The notes beneath the pieces are model-generated. The model was not told the origin of the DNA, searched no databases, and saw only the letters and a program-made list of their open reading frames with translations. Both the position numbers and the translations under genes were made by a program. A DNA stretch of 64,000 nucleotides from Microglena sp. YARC (taxonomy: Eukaryota; Chlorophyta; Chlorophyceae; Chlamydomonadales; Chlamydomonadaceae): contig CM039466.1 of NCBI GenBank assembly GCA_022414725.1, positions 34,715,004 to 34,779,003 of the forward strand, given 5' to 3'. Below, piece after piece: positions 21,663 to 33,681 of the stretch (its first letter is position 1; the number at the start of each line of letters is the position of its first letter).

Positions 21663-21865
21663 GAGGCATCATGTTCTAAACAAAGATGGAGGTCTACATA
21701 GAATCTTATCCAGGTGGGAAAAGAATTTATGAGGTACTTCCAGGATAACTAAAGAACAATGGTAGCCTGGCAGTTTAAACTGCTGCTTTTGTGAGGAGAC
21801 TTTAGGGGATGCAAGGTAGGACCAATGTAAATTTGGGCAATAAAATTTTGAGGGGGGGGAATTTT

Positions 21866-22075
21866 TGTTGGTTACACAGTGAAGACTGAAGTAGAAGAAG
21901 GATACACGCAACGAGTGCGCTTATATCGAAGACGGGAGTCTGCAGGAAGATCCTGCAGACCCGTGTAGGCCACAGCTAGCCTGTGTCCTAGTGGCAGGCA
22001 ACCCGGGACCTGGAGGGACCAGGTACTGGTATGCATTATGCCGGCTCAGTGTCCGACGTATATCGGACAATAACA
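21866..22075 (-). repeat. Candidate LTR (3' LTR of a minus-strand element)
   Basis: On the minus strand it starts TGTTATTGTCCG and ends CCAACA. The purine run GGGGGTGA lies directly upstream (22076-22083), as expected for a polypurine tract. A TATA-like GATATAAG and a perfect 10-bp hairpin (GTCTGCAGGA/TCCTGCAGAC, 21938-21960) lie inside. I could not find the second LTR in the window, so element type and TSD are unproven. Confidence 0.4.
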
Positions 22076-22083
22076 TCACCCCC

Positions 22084-23827
22084 AACTTGAGGTATTCTTG
22101 AGCTCAAGAATTCCTGAAGTTAACTGAGGGGCATAAGAAATTAATATAGATATAAAAGAAATACAATGACTAAGAGCTGGTCTGCTCGCTTCGGTCAAGA
22201 ACTTGGACAATAAGATTATTCAGGTCAAGACTAAAGGGAAGGAAGCACTTGGAAAGTCTCGAAGTCAGTAAGTCACTATATGTGGCTGTACATTGGTCAG
22301 GCTTGTCAAGAGATCAGATGTAAGGTAATCTGGACTGTGGCAAGGCGGGCTGGCACAGTCAAGATGGTAATCTTATCTAAGAACTCTAAATCACTGACCT
22401 AGGTTGGTAGCTTTTAAGGAGCTGCCAGGTCGGTACAGACTTAAACTAAAGTAAGTCTATAAGGGGAAGGAGAATTTATACGGTCATACCTGCGATCATC
22501 TAACTTATTCCCCCTCTAATGGGAAGTCTTAATCCTGCAAAGACTTGTCAAATCAAGAGTGACATCAGGATAACTAAATCAGAGACTGGCAGGACTAAGT
22601 GTGATACATCCCACCTAGAAGGCAGTTGGGATGCATAAGGTCAGCATACTTTTCCCCCCATAATTTGAGGGCTCTAAATGAATCCACAAATTACGGATGA
22701 CATTATGAGAAATAACTTAAGGTAGACATCCTCCGCTAGCTCATAACTATCCGTCTAGATGGAAGGATAGGGAGAGGTACTTCCAGTATCATTTATAAGA
22801 TTTGAGAAGGTGGGCTTGACAGTAAATACAACTGTCTTCCACAGGGGAGGTACATGCTGAGAAGTCAATTGAAAACAGCATGTAACTAGAGGGCCAGGTC
22901 GGCAAGAAAACTAGTCAAACTGCTGTGTTAGTACATGGCATGACAGGATTTAAATTCCTAGAGTGTTCATTGCTATTAAAAAATGACAAGCAGGTCAGGG
23001 GGCACATTTAAATGCCAGGTGCTGGGAAGTCATCCAGGGTCAGTAGCTTTGCTGCCATGTTGCTAGAGTTGACGCCATGTCGCCAGGAGCCGTTGAGAAG
23101 GTAGAGGGCTTGTAGGGCCTGCCGGGGAACCGCAGGTCATTTGCGTACTTCTAGGGAGCTGCTGGGGAAATCAATCGGACTCTACTAGGGAGGTGCCAGG
23201 TGGGTAGGAATTGCTGTGACATTCATATGAGGTGAGTGTAACCATGATTGCCGCAGAAAAGACTAGGATGGCTGCAGATCAGGGAAGCTGTCTATCAGAG
23301 TGGCTGCAGATCAGTTCAAAGACAATTATGTGATATGCAGATTTATTCAGCAAGCGAGGGTATCGCTCACAAGTGCTGGGGATCTGCATGTGCATGAGGG
23401 TCAATGTGACCATTGCATGGTGGTCTGCATAAAATAGCGGTACTGCGATTTATGCAGATCAGTGTGCAGATCAGATCATAATGCTGATATCAGTGGAGCA
23501 AGAGGTTATCAGATTAGTCCATACCCCCCGTTCAGAGTTCAGCTGTTTACATCCCCTCACAAGGTTATCATTTATCCTATGTCCACAAGCGAGGGTATCG
23601 CTCACAAGCTTAGCATTTATCCTATGCCCACAAGGATGTGTGGCGCCTTGGTTGTCCTATTATGGGAGTGGGGCCAGGGCAGGGAGAAAGTACCATGGAA
23701 GGCAGAGGTGATGAAGGGGTGGTTGATGATGACGAGTTCAACCAGAGCATCAGTGGGAGTGGGAGGCGTTGTGACATGCTCAGTGGATGTGGATGTGGAT
23801 GTGTGTGTGTTGTCGCTGTCACGTGTA
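22084..23827. other. Retroelement-derived non-coding sequence
   Basis: No ORF is supported. Part of it (22171-22268) is a diverged direct repeat of 21047-21140. C-run motifs such as TTCCCCC at 22503 and TTCCCCCC at 22653 resemble polypurine tracts read on the other strand. The stretch is probably the interior of the minus-strand element that ends at the candidate LTR 21866-22075. Confidence 0.4.
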
Positions 23828-25115
23828 CTAGATGTACTTGCATAGGTACGTAGTGGCGTGGACAGTGAGTATGGGTGTGTCTCCATCACGTGTGCTGGAT
23901 GTACTTGCATATGCACTAAGGTTCCCCCCATGCAAGTGAGGATCAGCAGGAGCTGCAGGTGTGTGTGCAGGTGCATGTGTTGTGCCAGGTGTCATGGGTT
24001 GGAGTGGTGATGAATTGTGGAAACCAGCTGCAATGCGGACCTCCGTCCATGTGGATGGTAGATCTTGGACTGGTGACCAGTCTAGGGGTATTGCTGGGAA
24101 ACCTCGTGGTGGTTGCAAGCAGACAAGTTGGAGAGGTTGGTTTGATGCTTCACTACCTGGGTCTGTATCTGCATCTGCTAGGACTATCCAATCTGGTCTA
24201 TCAATCAGGTTCCCCCCATGCAAGTGAGGATCATGGAGGGAATTGCACCCATCAGGAGCTGCTGTGTGTGGGGGGGCAGAGTGGACAGATGTGTCCTCAA
24301 CAGGGACACAGACTGCTGCAGCATGTGATGTGTGTAGTGCTGGAACATGGTTGTCGACAGATAAGGATGGCATTGCATCAGCAGGTGAGGGTGCATGGTA
24401 CATGGTTGCCTCATGCACGCGAATAGCAAGATCAATATCAGTAGGTATGCCCCAGTGGGTCCAGAGTGTGGAGGTGGGAAAGAATTCTCTTACCCATTTA
24501 TCATGGAGTTGCTGCATTCTAGTCTCATATTCCATGTCATAGATCTGACGTTCCAAGTTTTGGATTGTATGGTTTTGTTCTTGGATCTCATGGTATTGGG
24601 CTTACTTGGATTTTATAGTTCAACTCTGAGATAATGGGGTTTGGGGCAGGGTTTACTTTACGGGCAAGGACAGTCCTAGGGGCCTTTCTAAGGGTAGGGA
24701 CAGTCCTAGAGGCAGGGACAGTCCTAGAGGCAGGGACAGTCCTAGAGGCAGGGACAGTCCTAGGGGCAGGGGCAGTCCTAGACGTGACACATATGCTGGC
24801 AGGCTGGGGTGTAGGGGCTGTAGCATCACTATCATCATGGCTATTTGAAACACAATCTGTGGCTGGGGACTTAGTGCCATAAAAGGCTTTCAGGTACATC
24901 ATAGTCCAGTTGGGACCAGAGACATTCTTGCTTTTCAGCTCATGTCTAATGCCAGGGGATAGATACTCATTAATGATTTTCATGGAGCTGGCGATCTCAT
25001 GACATAGTAGACCAAAGCGATTACCTAGCCAGGGACTGTCAGGAGGCAGAAGCTTGTCGTCAATGAAGATGTCCCAAAGGTCGAATCCCTCTCCATCAAA
25101 GATCATGATGCGCAA
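23828..25115 (-). pseudogene. Gag-like coiled-coil protein, frameshifted
   Basis: The first frame (25115-24588) starts MRIMIFDGEGFDLW, a pattern like the N-terminus of Copia-type Gag, and contains five PASRTVP-like repeats (residues about 115-150). A one-base shift near 24610 breaks it. The next frame (about 24606-23828) continues with a heptad-like coiled coil (YHEIQEQNHTIQNLERQIYDME) and a Pro/His-rich tail in which the DPHLHGGN block occurs twice. I see no protease or polymerase. It probably comes from the same minus-strand element as the LTR candidate at 21866. Assignment as Gag rests on composition and the N-terminal motif only. Confidence 0.5.
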
Positions 25116-25750
25116 GGATTAGACGACGGCTTAAGCGAAGTCCAGCTATAGCGTCCGCAATGATCAGAAGATTCCCCCCATTCTGGCTGTAGTGGCTATC
25201 ACAGCCGGAATGTGATGATGGAGCAGGTTACGAAGGATAGGGGGGGGGGGGGGGGGGGGGGCTGGAGATGGAGCAGAGGGAGTCGAGAGCTCACTTCGAG
25301 CAGGGTAGCAAAGGTGGCGAAGGGGAGCTCAGAGCAGGGATGAGGAAGGGAGAAATGGAGATCTCTACACGAAGTAGAGAATGGGAATGACGGTCTTGGA
25401 CAGGAGGAAATGGAGAGCTCCGAGCAGTGTAGACAAAGATGTCGGAGTAGAGCTCAGAGCAGGAATTTGGGTGGGTGGGTGGGTGGGGGGGGGGGTGGGG
25501 GTGGGGGGGGCTTGCGAAGGTTGTCAGTTCTTCAGTCTTGGTCGTGTGTTCGGAGGCAAGGGGAGGTGGCGTTGACAGCGAAGGGGGGATCCGAATGGAT
25601 CCGATTTGTGAAATGGCGTTGGCAGTAGCAGGGGGGTAAGGGGTGACGGAATCAGTGAGCGGGAGGGGGAGGGGGGGTTGGGGGTGGGTGTCTTGCGATG
25701 GCGTGCAGGGCTGAATATCTCCCATCCTCGGCACAAACAATCTCAATTAA
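25116..25750. other. G-rich and GA-rich low-complexity sequence
   Basis: Contains a poly-G tract (25241-25261), G-rich runs near 25470-25510, and imperfect GAGCTCAGAGCAGG repeats. Reading frames are Pro/Ser-rich on one strand and Gly-rich on the other, which is a composition artefact. Confidence 0.7.
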
Positions 25751-25779
25751 GGGCGCCTGGAGGCGCGTCCCGAATGAAA
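25751..25779 (+). repeat. GGGCGCCTGGAGGCGC hairpin repeat, copy 1
   Basis: GGGCGCCTGGAGGCGCGTCC followed by CGAATGAAA. GCGCCT and AGGCGC form a 6-bp stem with a GG loop. The same unit recurs at 25926 (truncated), 26761, 26953 and 32659, each time at the edge of AT-rich sequence. Confidence 0.8.
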
Positions 25780-26381
25780 TGATTCGGATCCTTAATTCAT
25801 GAAAGATGCATTTAATGTTGTGTTATTTTAATTCGATTTATTCCTTTCCATTTAATTTAATTAACGTGATTTGAATGCATGTAATTGCTTTAAATTGTAT
25901 CAATTCGAATTGGATTAAATTTGAAGGGCGCCTGGAGGCTTTAAATTAATTTAATTCCAATGAATCGATTGATGATTTAGCATTGTTAACTATAAAGTGA
26001 CGAAAAAGAGAGTTGTTGAAGGGTTGTTGATTTTTAAGCAGTATTGAACGTTTCTGTAATGTAATGAAATGCATGTATGTAGATTGACTTTTTTGTAAAG
26101 AATTTGATGCAAGAAAAAATAGGCCAATCAGGTATCTCGTTGATTTTACGGAATTTGTACAAGGTATTGCATGTTTCGGCCCAGCCCAGACGTGAGCGGT
26201 ATGTCCCGTCCTCCTGAACGGGCTTTTGACCAGCGGCAGGTGGCGTGGCTTGCCCCTGCCCGCGTCACTGCCCCCGCCCGGTGGCCCCCGCCCCTGCCCC
26301 CGCCCCCGCCCGGTGGCCACCGCCCCTTCCCCACGCACGGCCCTGAGGTGGGGTCCGTGGGCAAATTATAGCTCAAGTGCC
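25751..26381 (+). repeat. Diverged first unit of the 4.7-kb tandem array
   Basis: The AT-rich block 25800-26110 is a diverged copy of 27000-27520 (shared AATTGAATCGAT and flanking order). It is followed by a (CCCGCC)n-like GC-rich patch at 26260-26330. No gene is supported. Confidence 0.5.
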
Positions 26382-26760
26382 CTAGGGGAATGTTTCGTCC
26401 ATTGTGATGCTTACATGTTTCGCCTCCAATTTTTGACGACAATTCTGCTCCCAAACCTATGTATGCGCACATGCTTAAGTAGTTCAAATTTGAAATGTCA
26501 GCTCAAAACACCCTGAAATCAAATTGTTAACCGTTAATTGTAGCTATTTGGCCCAACCTGAGCTCCTTTTCGTGAATTGCGATGCTCATATGGGCTCTGG
26601 TCAGAATTTGTCCGGTATAAATAAGTCTTATAATTCATCCAAAATATAGAATTTCAATTTTTTTAAGTTTTTCATAAAACCTGAAAATTTGGTTTGTGAC
26701 ACACTAACTAACTAACTAACGGACGGACATTTTAATGGGGCTAATCCCTCTTCAAATAAA

Positions 26761-26789
26761 GGGCGCCTGGAGGCGCGTCCAGAATGAAA
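26761..26789 (+). repeat. GGGCGCCTGGAGGCGC hairpin repeat, copy 2
   Basis: Same 20-base core as 25751, preceded by CTAATCCCTC...AAA. Confidence 0.8.
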
Positions 26790-26952
26790 ATGTCTTATAT
26801 TTGGGATATCTTATATAATGTTTCGTTTTTTTGTGATATGAAGTGAAACCTGAAAAAGTAGTTTGTGACGGACGGACGGACACACACACACACACACAGT
26901 TTTGACAGGCTAATCCCTCAATCAAAAATAATTTTTTTCATTCGGGTATAAA

Positions 26953-26980
26953 GGGCGCCTGGAGGCGCGTCCCGAATGAA
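26953..26980 (+). repeat. GGGCGCCTGGAGGCGC hairpin repeat, copy 3
   Basis: Same core, followed by CGAATGAAAATGTTTGAA. The copy at 32659 has the same right flank. Confidence 0.8.
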
Positions 26981-27998
26981 AATGTTTGAAATAATCATGA
27001 ATTTAATTAAGAATTAAATTCGGATTTAATTGAATAATTGTATTTATTATAATTGTATAAATGTTTAATTAATTAAATGAATTGAATTAATTCATTAATA
27101 ACACGATTAAAATGAATAAATAAAATTATTTATAATTCATTGGTACTATTTAATTAATTACATCATCAATTAAATTATATTTAATTAATTGTTACTTTAC
27201 TTTAATTCAATTAATTAAATTGTATTAATTCATGAATTCATTAATTAATATGTTTTTAATTAATTTGATAGAATCAATATTTGAATTGTTTGGACTTGAA
27301 TTGAAAGCATTTAATTGATTTGAGTTGTATTCATTTGAATTCAATATATTTGGATTTAATTGAATTGAATCGATGGATGTAGCTTTGTTTACTGTGAAGT
27401 AACGACAATTGACATTTTGTAGGGTTTGTAGGGTTGTTAAATTTGAAGTGGTATTAAAGGTGCCTAGACTGTCTTGTAGATGGGCTTTATTTGCAAGCAT
27501 CTGATGCACACAAAATGTAACCAATCAGAGGAATGGTTGATTTTGGGGAATTTTGTTCGGTCAGCCGCATACAAGCTTGATGTGGCTTCATTCCCCACAT
27601 TTATGGCAATTAATTGGGGACCCCCAGGACACAAGCCGCTTGTTACCTAATACAATATCGTATTACGTGATCGCAGTGTGATATGCGGTCTGACATGTGT
27701 TTTGCCAATTAGGTTGTAGAGTCGGCTGGGCGTGTTCCTGGCGTGCGTAGGATTGAACACAGAGTCTCGACAGCTTGGACACGTAGCATCTGAATTATGG
27801 TCAACCGGTGGCATTCAAACCAATAAGCAACCAAATCCTAAACACATTAGACGTCACGGGCAGGACATAGGGCAAATAGTCGAGAAATTGTTGATATGCA
27901 GAATGCGAGAAAGTGAGAGGAGGAAGGCTGGGAGTTTCAAAAGTAGTGGAGTAAGTAGGTACTAATAGCAGAATAAGCTACAAAACGTTTGACAACTT

Positions 27999-29645
27999 AT
28001 GAGCACGCACATACACAGACAACTAGCTATCCATGCACTGCCACACAGCACTACGCAGGCACATTCACACACATCTGGCTATCCATGCGCTGCGACACAG
28101 CACTGTGCACGCACATACACACATAGCTGGCTATACATGCATTACCACACAGCACTTTGCATGAACATACACATGTGGCTACCTAGCACTGCCACACAGC
28201 ACTGCGCACGCACATACACACACATAGCTGGCTATCCATGCACTGCCACACAGCACTGTGCACGCACATACACACACATCTGGCTAACCATGCACTACAT
28301 TACCACACGAAAACACAAACACATTCAGCCACTCAAGCATGCACACACAAAACAACTGGCTACACATACATTGTCGCACAGCCATGTGCTACTACAAACT
28401 AACACATCTGGCTATCCATGCACTACACGACAACCCCATGCAAACACGAACAAACTCAAATACGCACGCATACACGCACAATACAAATTGTTATCCATGC
28501 ACTGCCACACAGCACTGTGCACGAACATACACACACATCTGGCTATCCATGCACTTCCACACAGCACTGCGCAAGGACATACACACACATCCAGCTACCT
28601 AGGACTGCCACACAGCACTACACACGCACATTCACACACATAGCTGGCTATACATGCACTTCCACAGAGCAATGTGCAAGCACATACACACACATCTGGG
28701 TCCCCTGCACTGCCACGCAGCACTGTGAACACACATACACACACATATGGCTATCCATGCATTGCCACACAGCACTGTGCATGCACATACACACTCATGA
28801 GGCAATCCATGGACTGCCACACAGCACTGCGCACGCACATACACACACATCTGGCTATCCATGCACTGCCACACAGCACAGTGCACGCACATGCACACAC
28901 ATCTGGCTATCCATGCACTGCAACACAGCAATGTGCATGCACATACGCACACATCTGGCTATCCAAGCACTGCCACACAGCACTGTGCACGCACATACAC
29001 ACACATCTGGCTATCCATGCACTGCCACACAGCACTGTGCATGCACATACACACACATCTGGCTATTCTGGCACTTCCACACAGCACTGTGCACGCAAAT
29101 ACACGCACATATGGCTATCCATGCACTACAAGACAACCACATGCAAACACAAACACACTCAAATACACACACATGCACACACAAAACAATTGGCTATCCA
29201 TGCACTGCCACACAGCACTGTGCACGCACATACGCAAACATCTGGCTATCCAAGCACTACAAGACAACCCCATGCACACACAAACACACCCCGACACTCA
29301 CTCATGGAAACACACAAATGAACAACTGGCTGCACATGCACTGCCACACAGCATTGTTCATACCATATACACACACCTGGCCATCCATGCACTACAAGAC
29401 AACCCCAGGCACATGCACACACAAGTGGCTACACATGCACTGCCACAAAGATCTGTTTCCGTACATAGATACAGATACCTGGCCATCCATGCACTACAAG
29501 ACAATCCCATCGACACACAAAACCCAATCAGACACTCACCCTTACACACACCAGGCCATCCATACACTACAAGACAACCCCATGCAAACATTCACACATA
29601 CCCAAACACTTACACACGCACACACAAGGGGCTACGCATGCACTG
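27999..29645 (+). repeat. 52-bp minisatellite, unit A
   Basis: About 30 imperfect copies of a 52-bp unit containing CTGGCTATCCATGCACTGCC and CACAGCACTGTGCACGC. Because 52 is not a multiple of 3 and the unit lacks stops, long frames open in all three phases, including a 464-codon one. They are not genes. Confidence 0.93.
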
Positions 29646-29689
29646 CCACCCGAAGAAGGGATCCCATCTGTCTTTCTTTCCATTTAGAC

Positions 29690-30040
29690 CGCTATGCTGC
29701 AACATGCCATACTATACCAATATACCATGCATGTAGGTACACACCATACAATGCTATGTTACACCATTCCATACCACACCATTCTACCATTGTACAATGC
29801 ATGTTGGTATAAACCATAACAAACCATGCTATGTTGCACCATGCCATACCATACTAATATACCATGCATGTATACCATGCTATGCTACACCATGCCATAC
29901 CACACCATACTACCATTGTACAATTCATGCATGCATGGCATGTATAAACCATTACATGCCATGCTATGCTTCACCTTGCCAAACTACACCAATAAACCTT
30001 GCATGTAGGTACAAATCATACCATGCTGTGCTACACCATG
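29690..30040 (+). repeat. CCATGC/ACCATAC tandem repeat, unit A
   Basis: About two and a half copies of a ~130-150-bp unit built from CATGCCATAC and GCATGTAGGTA blocks. Unit B has lost 143 bp here, which is about one repeat unit. Confidence 0.75.
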
Positions 30041-31118
30041 ACGGCTGGGGAGTGAGGAAGGGTGTGGGCAATGGGAGCAAAGCCCAGGCCAGGAAAATCT
30101 GGGGCGGGAGTGGGAGGAAAGGTTGGCAGGCCCGGGGGTGGACGCTGGCGTGGGTATAGGGGCGAGAGGATGGGAATATGGGATTGGAGTGGGGAGGTGT
30201 AGAAGTGGGTAGAAGTGGGAAGGGAAGTGTCGAGAGATCCGAACTCGGACGTGGACGTGATTGAGTTCAATGCGGCCTAACCCCTGTGCGATTGGGAGTG
30301 CATGTTAAGCATTGAACATGGTGTGTGGGTGTGGGTGGGATACCTGGTGGAGGCGGAGGGGAGACAGGCGAACGCCGGGATTGTGAATTGAGCGGGATTG
30401 GGAGCTGATCTGGAAGGAGATTTTATCGGGAAGGAGAATTGTCGGAAGCGGCAGCAAGCAGGCAGAGTGAGGCGAAAATTCGTCGTGATCAGCAGCAAGC
30501 AAGCAGGGGCAGGCGAAGGGAAGACAGGCTAACGTCGGAATTGAGAATTGATCGGGATCGAGAATTAATCGGGATTGAGAATTGATCGGGATTGAGATAG
30601 GCGACCAGGTGCAGGTGATGATGATTGCGGATGTAGTGGGGGCCGGTGGGGGGGGGCGGTCGACAGTCTGGCAGTGGCAGACTTGCAGTGTGGCAGCATC
30701 GCAGTGGCACGCCAGTGGGACCAAGGCGAATTGTTCAGGACACCGCGTCCTCCGTCGTCGAAGGAACGTCGAAGGGTCCGTTGCGTCGCAGACGCAGCTT
30801 CAGTAGGTTGGCTGCGTCTCACTTGAATGCCATGCGTCCCTCTGCGTCCGATTCCGTCCCATTGCTGGCGGCCTCGGAAGTGCCCATGCGAACGTTTGTA
30901 CCTCCATGGTTTACAGCACGATGGTCGCAAGTGCGTGAGATGGATTTGTATTCGTTTCCCATGATATTGTTCATTGTGCAAGTTGCAAGGCTGGAAACAT
31001 GAACATTACGAGAATTATGAGTACCTTAGTTAATTGGCGTGGCTTGATTTCCGACCTGGCCCACCCCACGCACGGCCCTGCGGGTGAGTTGTGGGTGAAA
31101 TCCGTGCTAATAATAGCT
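30041..31118. other. G-rich unique part of tandem unit A
   Basis: Contains GGGATTGAGAATTGATC repeats (30540-30600) and TGCGTC-rich sequence (30740-30860) that resembles the subterminal motifs of the hAT MITE at 2281. The frames here differ between the two near-identical copies, so no gene is supported. Confidence 0.55.
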
Positions 31119-31396
31119 GTAGTGCCCTAGGAGAATGATTCGTTCATTGTGATGCTTGCATGTTTCGCCTCGATTTTTTGACGACAATTCCATTCCCAAA
31201 CCTATGTTTGTGCACATGATTGGATGGTACGAATTTAAAATGATGACAAATGTTACCCAATATTTGTCGCTTTTGGCCCAAAAAGCACAAACCTTAGCTC
31301 CTCTTCTTGAATTGCGATGCTCATATTAATTAATATTATCATGGAAGAGCTGGGTAGTTGCGATGCTCATATTAATTAATATTAATTAATATTATC

Positions 31397-31969
31397 ATGG
31401 AAGAGCTGGGTAGAACCCCGTTGTGTTTTGCTTGGCTTAAACAAGCTTTGCGCTTCTGGAACAAGACCATACATAAAGAACCTGAGGATCTCATTAGAAT
31501 GGCTTTTGAGGAATCTTTTGACTCCAACACTGGCTGGGTTCATGACTTGCGTTGTGCTCTCCACAAGCTAGGATCCAGTAAAAACATCAACATTTTGGAG
31601 GCTGTCGATGTCGAAGGTATTATGTCTGAAGTTTTTGAGTCATGGAGGTTTAAGTACCCAAGTGACACCAATGCAGTTAGAGACATCCCTGATGAGAGAA
31701 GGGTTGGCTTTAAACGCCTCCGATACCAAAAATGGTTCGCAGCCAACAGCAATGATGAGAATGGCTTGATTCCCTTTACATCCGCCTTACATAAGCAGGA
31801 TCAGATTCGTTCTATAGCACAGTTTAGAATGGGTTCCCATTGGCTGAACACAGAAAGAATGAGGGTGGTGGATAGAGCACACATCCCTCGCTCAATGAGA
31901 CACTGTCAAATGTGTGGGTTCCAAAAAACTGAGGATGAAATGCATATGTTTGAGTGCCCTTTTTTATAA
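31397..31969 (+). pseudogene. LINE ORF2 C-terminal fragment with zinc knuckle
   Basis: About 190 codons without a natural start, because the element is truncated. The region TLRMGSHWL-like block reads FRMGSHWLNTERMRV and is followed by CQMCGFQKTEDEMHMFEC (C-x2-C-x9-H-x3-C, near 31905-31960), the zinc-binding module found after the reverse transcriptase in plant LINEs. The frame ends in a TTTTTT run at 31965. The rest of the protein (31960-32189, ending in DCLVAP) is in another frame, so the break is one base in a homopolymer. It is not related in sequence to the LINE at 3263. Confidence 0.75.
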
Positions 31970-32189
31970 TGATATTCGCCTCCGCTACCAGAATCTGTTT
32001 ACAGATATTTATAGGCATGTCCATGAGGATACCGACTTAACCGTATGGAATGTGGAATTCTGCGATTCCACATTCAGAACCTTTATGAATGGAAATGGCA
32101 CTAAGTCTTTTTGGAGCAACCTAGCCGACTATCTTTCTACTTGTAGAAGAGCAAGACAGGAAGCCCTGGACTGCTTAGTGGCACCGTAA
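31960..32189 (+). pseudogene. LINE ORF2 tail after frameshift
   Basis: About 75 codons (FYNDIRLRYQNLF ... FWSNLADYLSTCRRARQEAL) continue the preceding fragment to its stop codon at 32189. No catalytic motif. Confidence 0.65.
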
Positions 32190-32577
32190 TTTATTATCCC
32201 TTTTTTTTCTTCTTGAGACTTCTCATTTGTTAGCTTCTTACCTCCGCCACTGTAAGTGGTTGAGATCTGGGTCCTGCTCTAAGGGGTTTAATACCTACGC
32301 CACCAAAACGGTGGTTGGGAGTTTGGTTTGTTTGTCCTCGACACACCCCTGATGTAATGGGGTTTTTTGCTTTGTGGGTGCTTTTTCTTTTTGTTTAAAG
32401 CACAGAGTCTCATACACCCTCGCGGTGTCAAGTAGACTTTAACATGTAATGTAATGTAATGTAATATGTGGTCTCGTGAGAATATGTCCGGTATCAATAA
32501 GTCTTATAATTGTTATATATTGTATAATGTTTCGTTTTTTTGTGATTTGAAGTGAAACCTGCAAAGTAGGTTGTGAC

Positions 32578-32622
32578 ACACACACACACACACACGCACT
32601 CACACACACACACACACGCACA
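32578..32622. repeat. (CA)n microsatellite
   Basis: Imperfect CACACA run inside the junction between array units; a shorter one lies at 26880-26898. Confidence 0.85.
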
Positions 32623-32658
32623 CAGTTTTGACGGGCTAATCCCTGAATCAAAAGTAAA

Positions 32659-32687
32659 GGGCGCCTGGAGGCGCGTCCTCAATGAAA
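32659..32687 (+). repeat. GGGCGCCTGGAGGCGC hairpin repeat, copy 4
   Basis: Same core as 25751; the position in unit B corresponds to 26953 in unit A. Confidence 0.8.
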
Positions 32688-33681
32688 ATGTTTGAAGTAA
32701 TCATGAATTTAATTAAGAATTAAATTCGGATTTAATTGAATAATTGTATTTATTATAATTGTATTAATGTTTAATTAATTAAATGAATTGAATTAATTCA
32801 TTAATAACACGATTTAAATGAATAAATAAAATTATTTATAATTCATTGGTACTATTTAATTAATTACATCATCAATTAAATTATATTTAATTAATTGTTA
32901 CTTTACTTTAATTCAATTAATTAAATTGTATTAATTCATGAATTCATAAATTAATATGTTTTTAATTAATTTGATAGAATCAATATTTGAATTGTTTGGA
33001 CTTGAATTGAAAGCATTTAATTGATTTGAGTTGTATTCATTTGAATTCAATATATTTGGATTTAATTGAATTGAATCGATGGATGTAGCTTTGTTTACTG
33101 TGAAGTAACGACAATTGACATTTTGTAGGGTTGTTAAATTTGAAGTGGTATTAAAGGTGCCTATGGGCTTTATTCGCAAGCATCTGATGCACACAAAATG
33201 TAACCAATCAGAGGAATGGTTGATTTTGGGGAATTTTGTTCGGTCAGCCGCATACAAGCTTGATGTGGCTTCATTCCCCACATTTATGGCAATTAATTGG
33301 GGACCCCCAGGACACAAGCCGCTTGTTACCTAATACAATATCGTATTACGTGATCGCAGTGTGATATGCGGTCTGACATGTGTTTTGCCAATTAGGTTGT
33401 AGAGTCGGCTGGGCGTGTTCCTGGCGTGCGTAGGATTGAACACAGAGTCTCGACAGCTTGGACACGTAGCACCTGAATTATGGTCAACCGGTGGCATTCA
33501 AACCAATAAGCAACCAAATCCTAAACACATTAGACGTCACGGGCAGGACATAGGGCAAATAGTCGAGAAATTGTTGATGTGCAGAATGCGAGAAAGTGAG
33601 AGGAGGAAGGCTGGGAGTTTCAAAAGTAGTGGAGTAAGTAGGTACTAATAGCAGAATAAGCTACAAAACGTTTGACAACTT

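Larger units (their letters stand above)
26382..31119 (+). repeat. Tandem array unit A
   Basis: Unit boundaries are set by the recurring block GTGCCCTAGG(A/G)GAATG at 26382, 31119 and 36660. Order in the unit: mixed sequence with CACACA tracts, hairpin repeats, AT-rich block (26990-27400), 52-bp minisatellite, CCATGC repeat, G-rich block. The internal spacing to unit B is 5683 bp over 27000-29850 and 5540 bp further on. Confidence 0.85.
31327..32465 (+). mobile_element. 5'-truncated LINE, second family
   Basis: Present in unit B and absent from unit C at 36865, which reads straight through GCTCATATGTGG. The element is about 1.14 kb: an ORF fragment with a zinc knuckle, a 3' UTR and a (TGTAA)n tail at 32443-32465. 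A 56-base stretch at its 5' end (CTCATATTAATTAATATTATCATGG and on) is present twice (31320-31368 and 31375-31420), perhaps from a complex 5' junction. I cannot define a clean TSD. Confidence 0.75.

Noticed and set aside
26230..26516. Pro/Arg-rich ORFs in the GC-rich patch
   Set aside because: They arise from (CCCGCC)n-like repeats; no conserved protein is visible.
27999..29645. CRISPR-like array (regular ~52-bp spacing)
   Set aside because: No constant repeat separated by unique spacers; the whole unit repeats, so it is a minisatellite in eukaryotic DNA.
28418..29812. 464-codon open frame and its 423-codon twin at 34101-35372
   Set aside because: Pure translation of the 52-bp minisatellite; frames are open in all phases because the unit lacks stop codons and is not a multiple of three.
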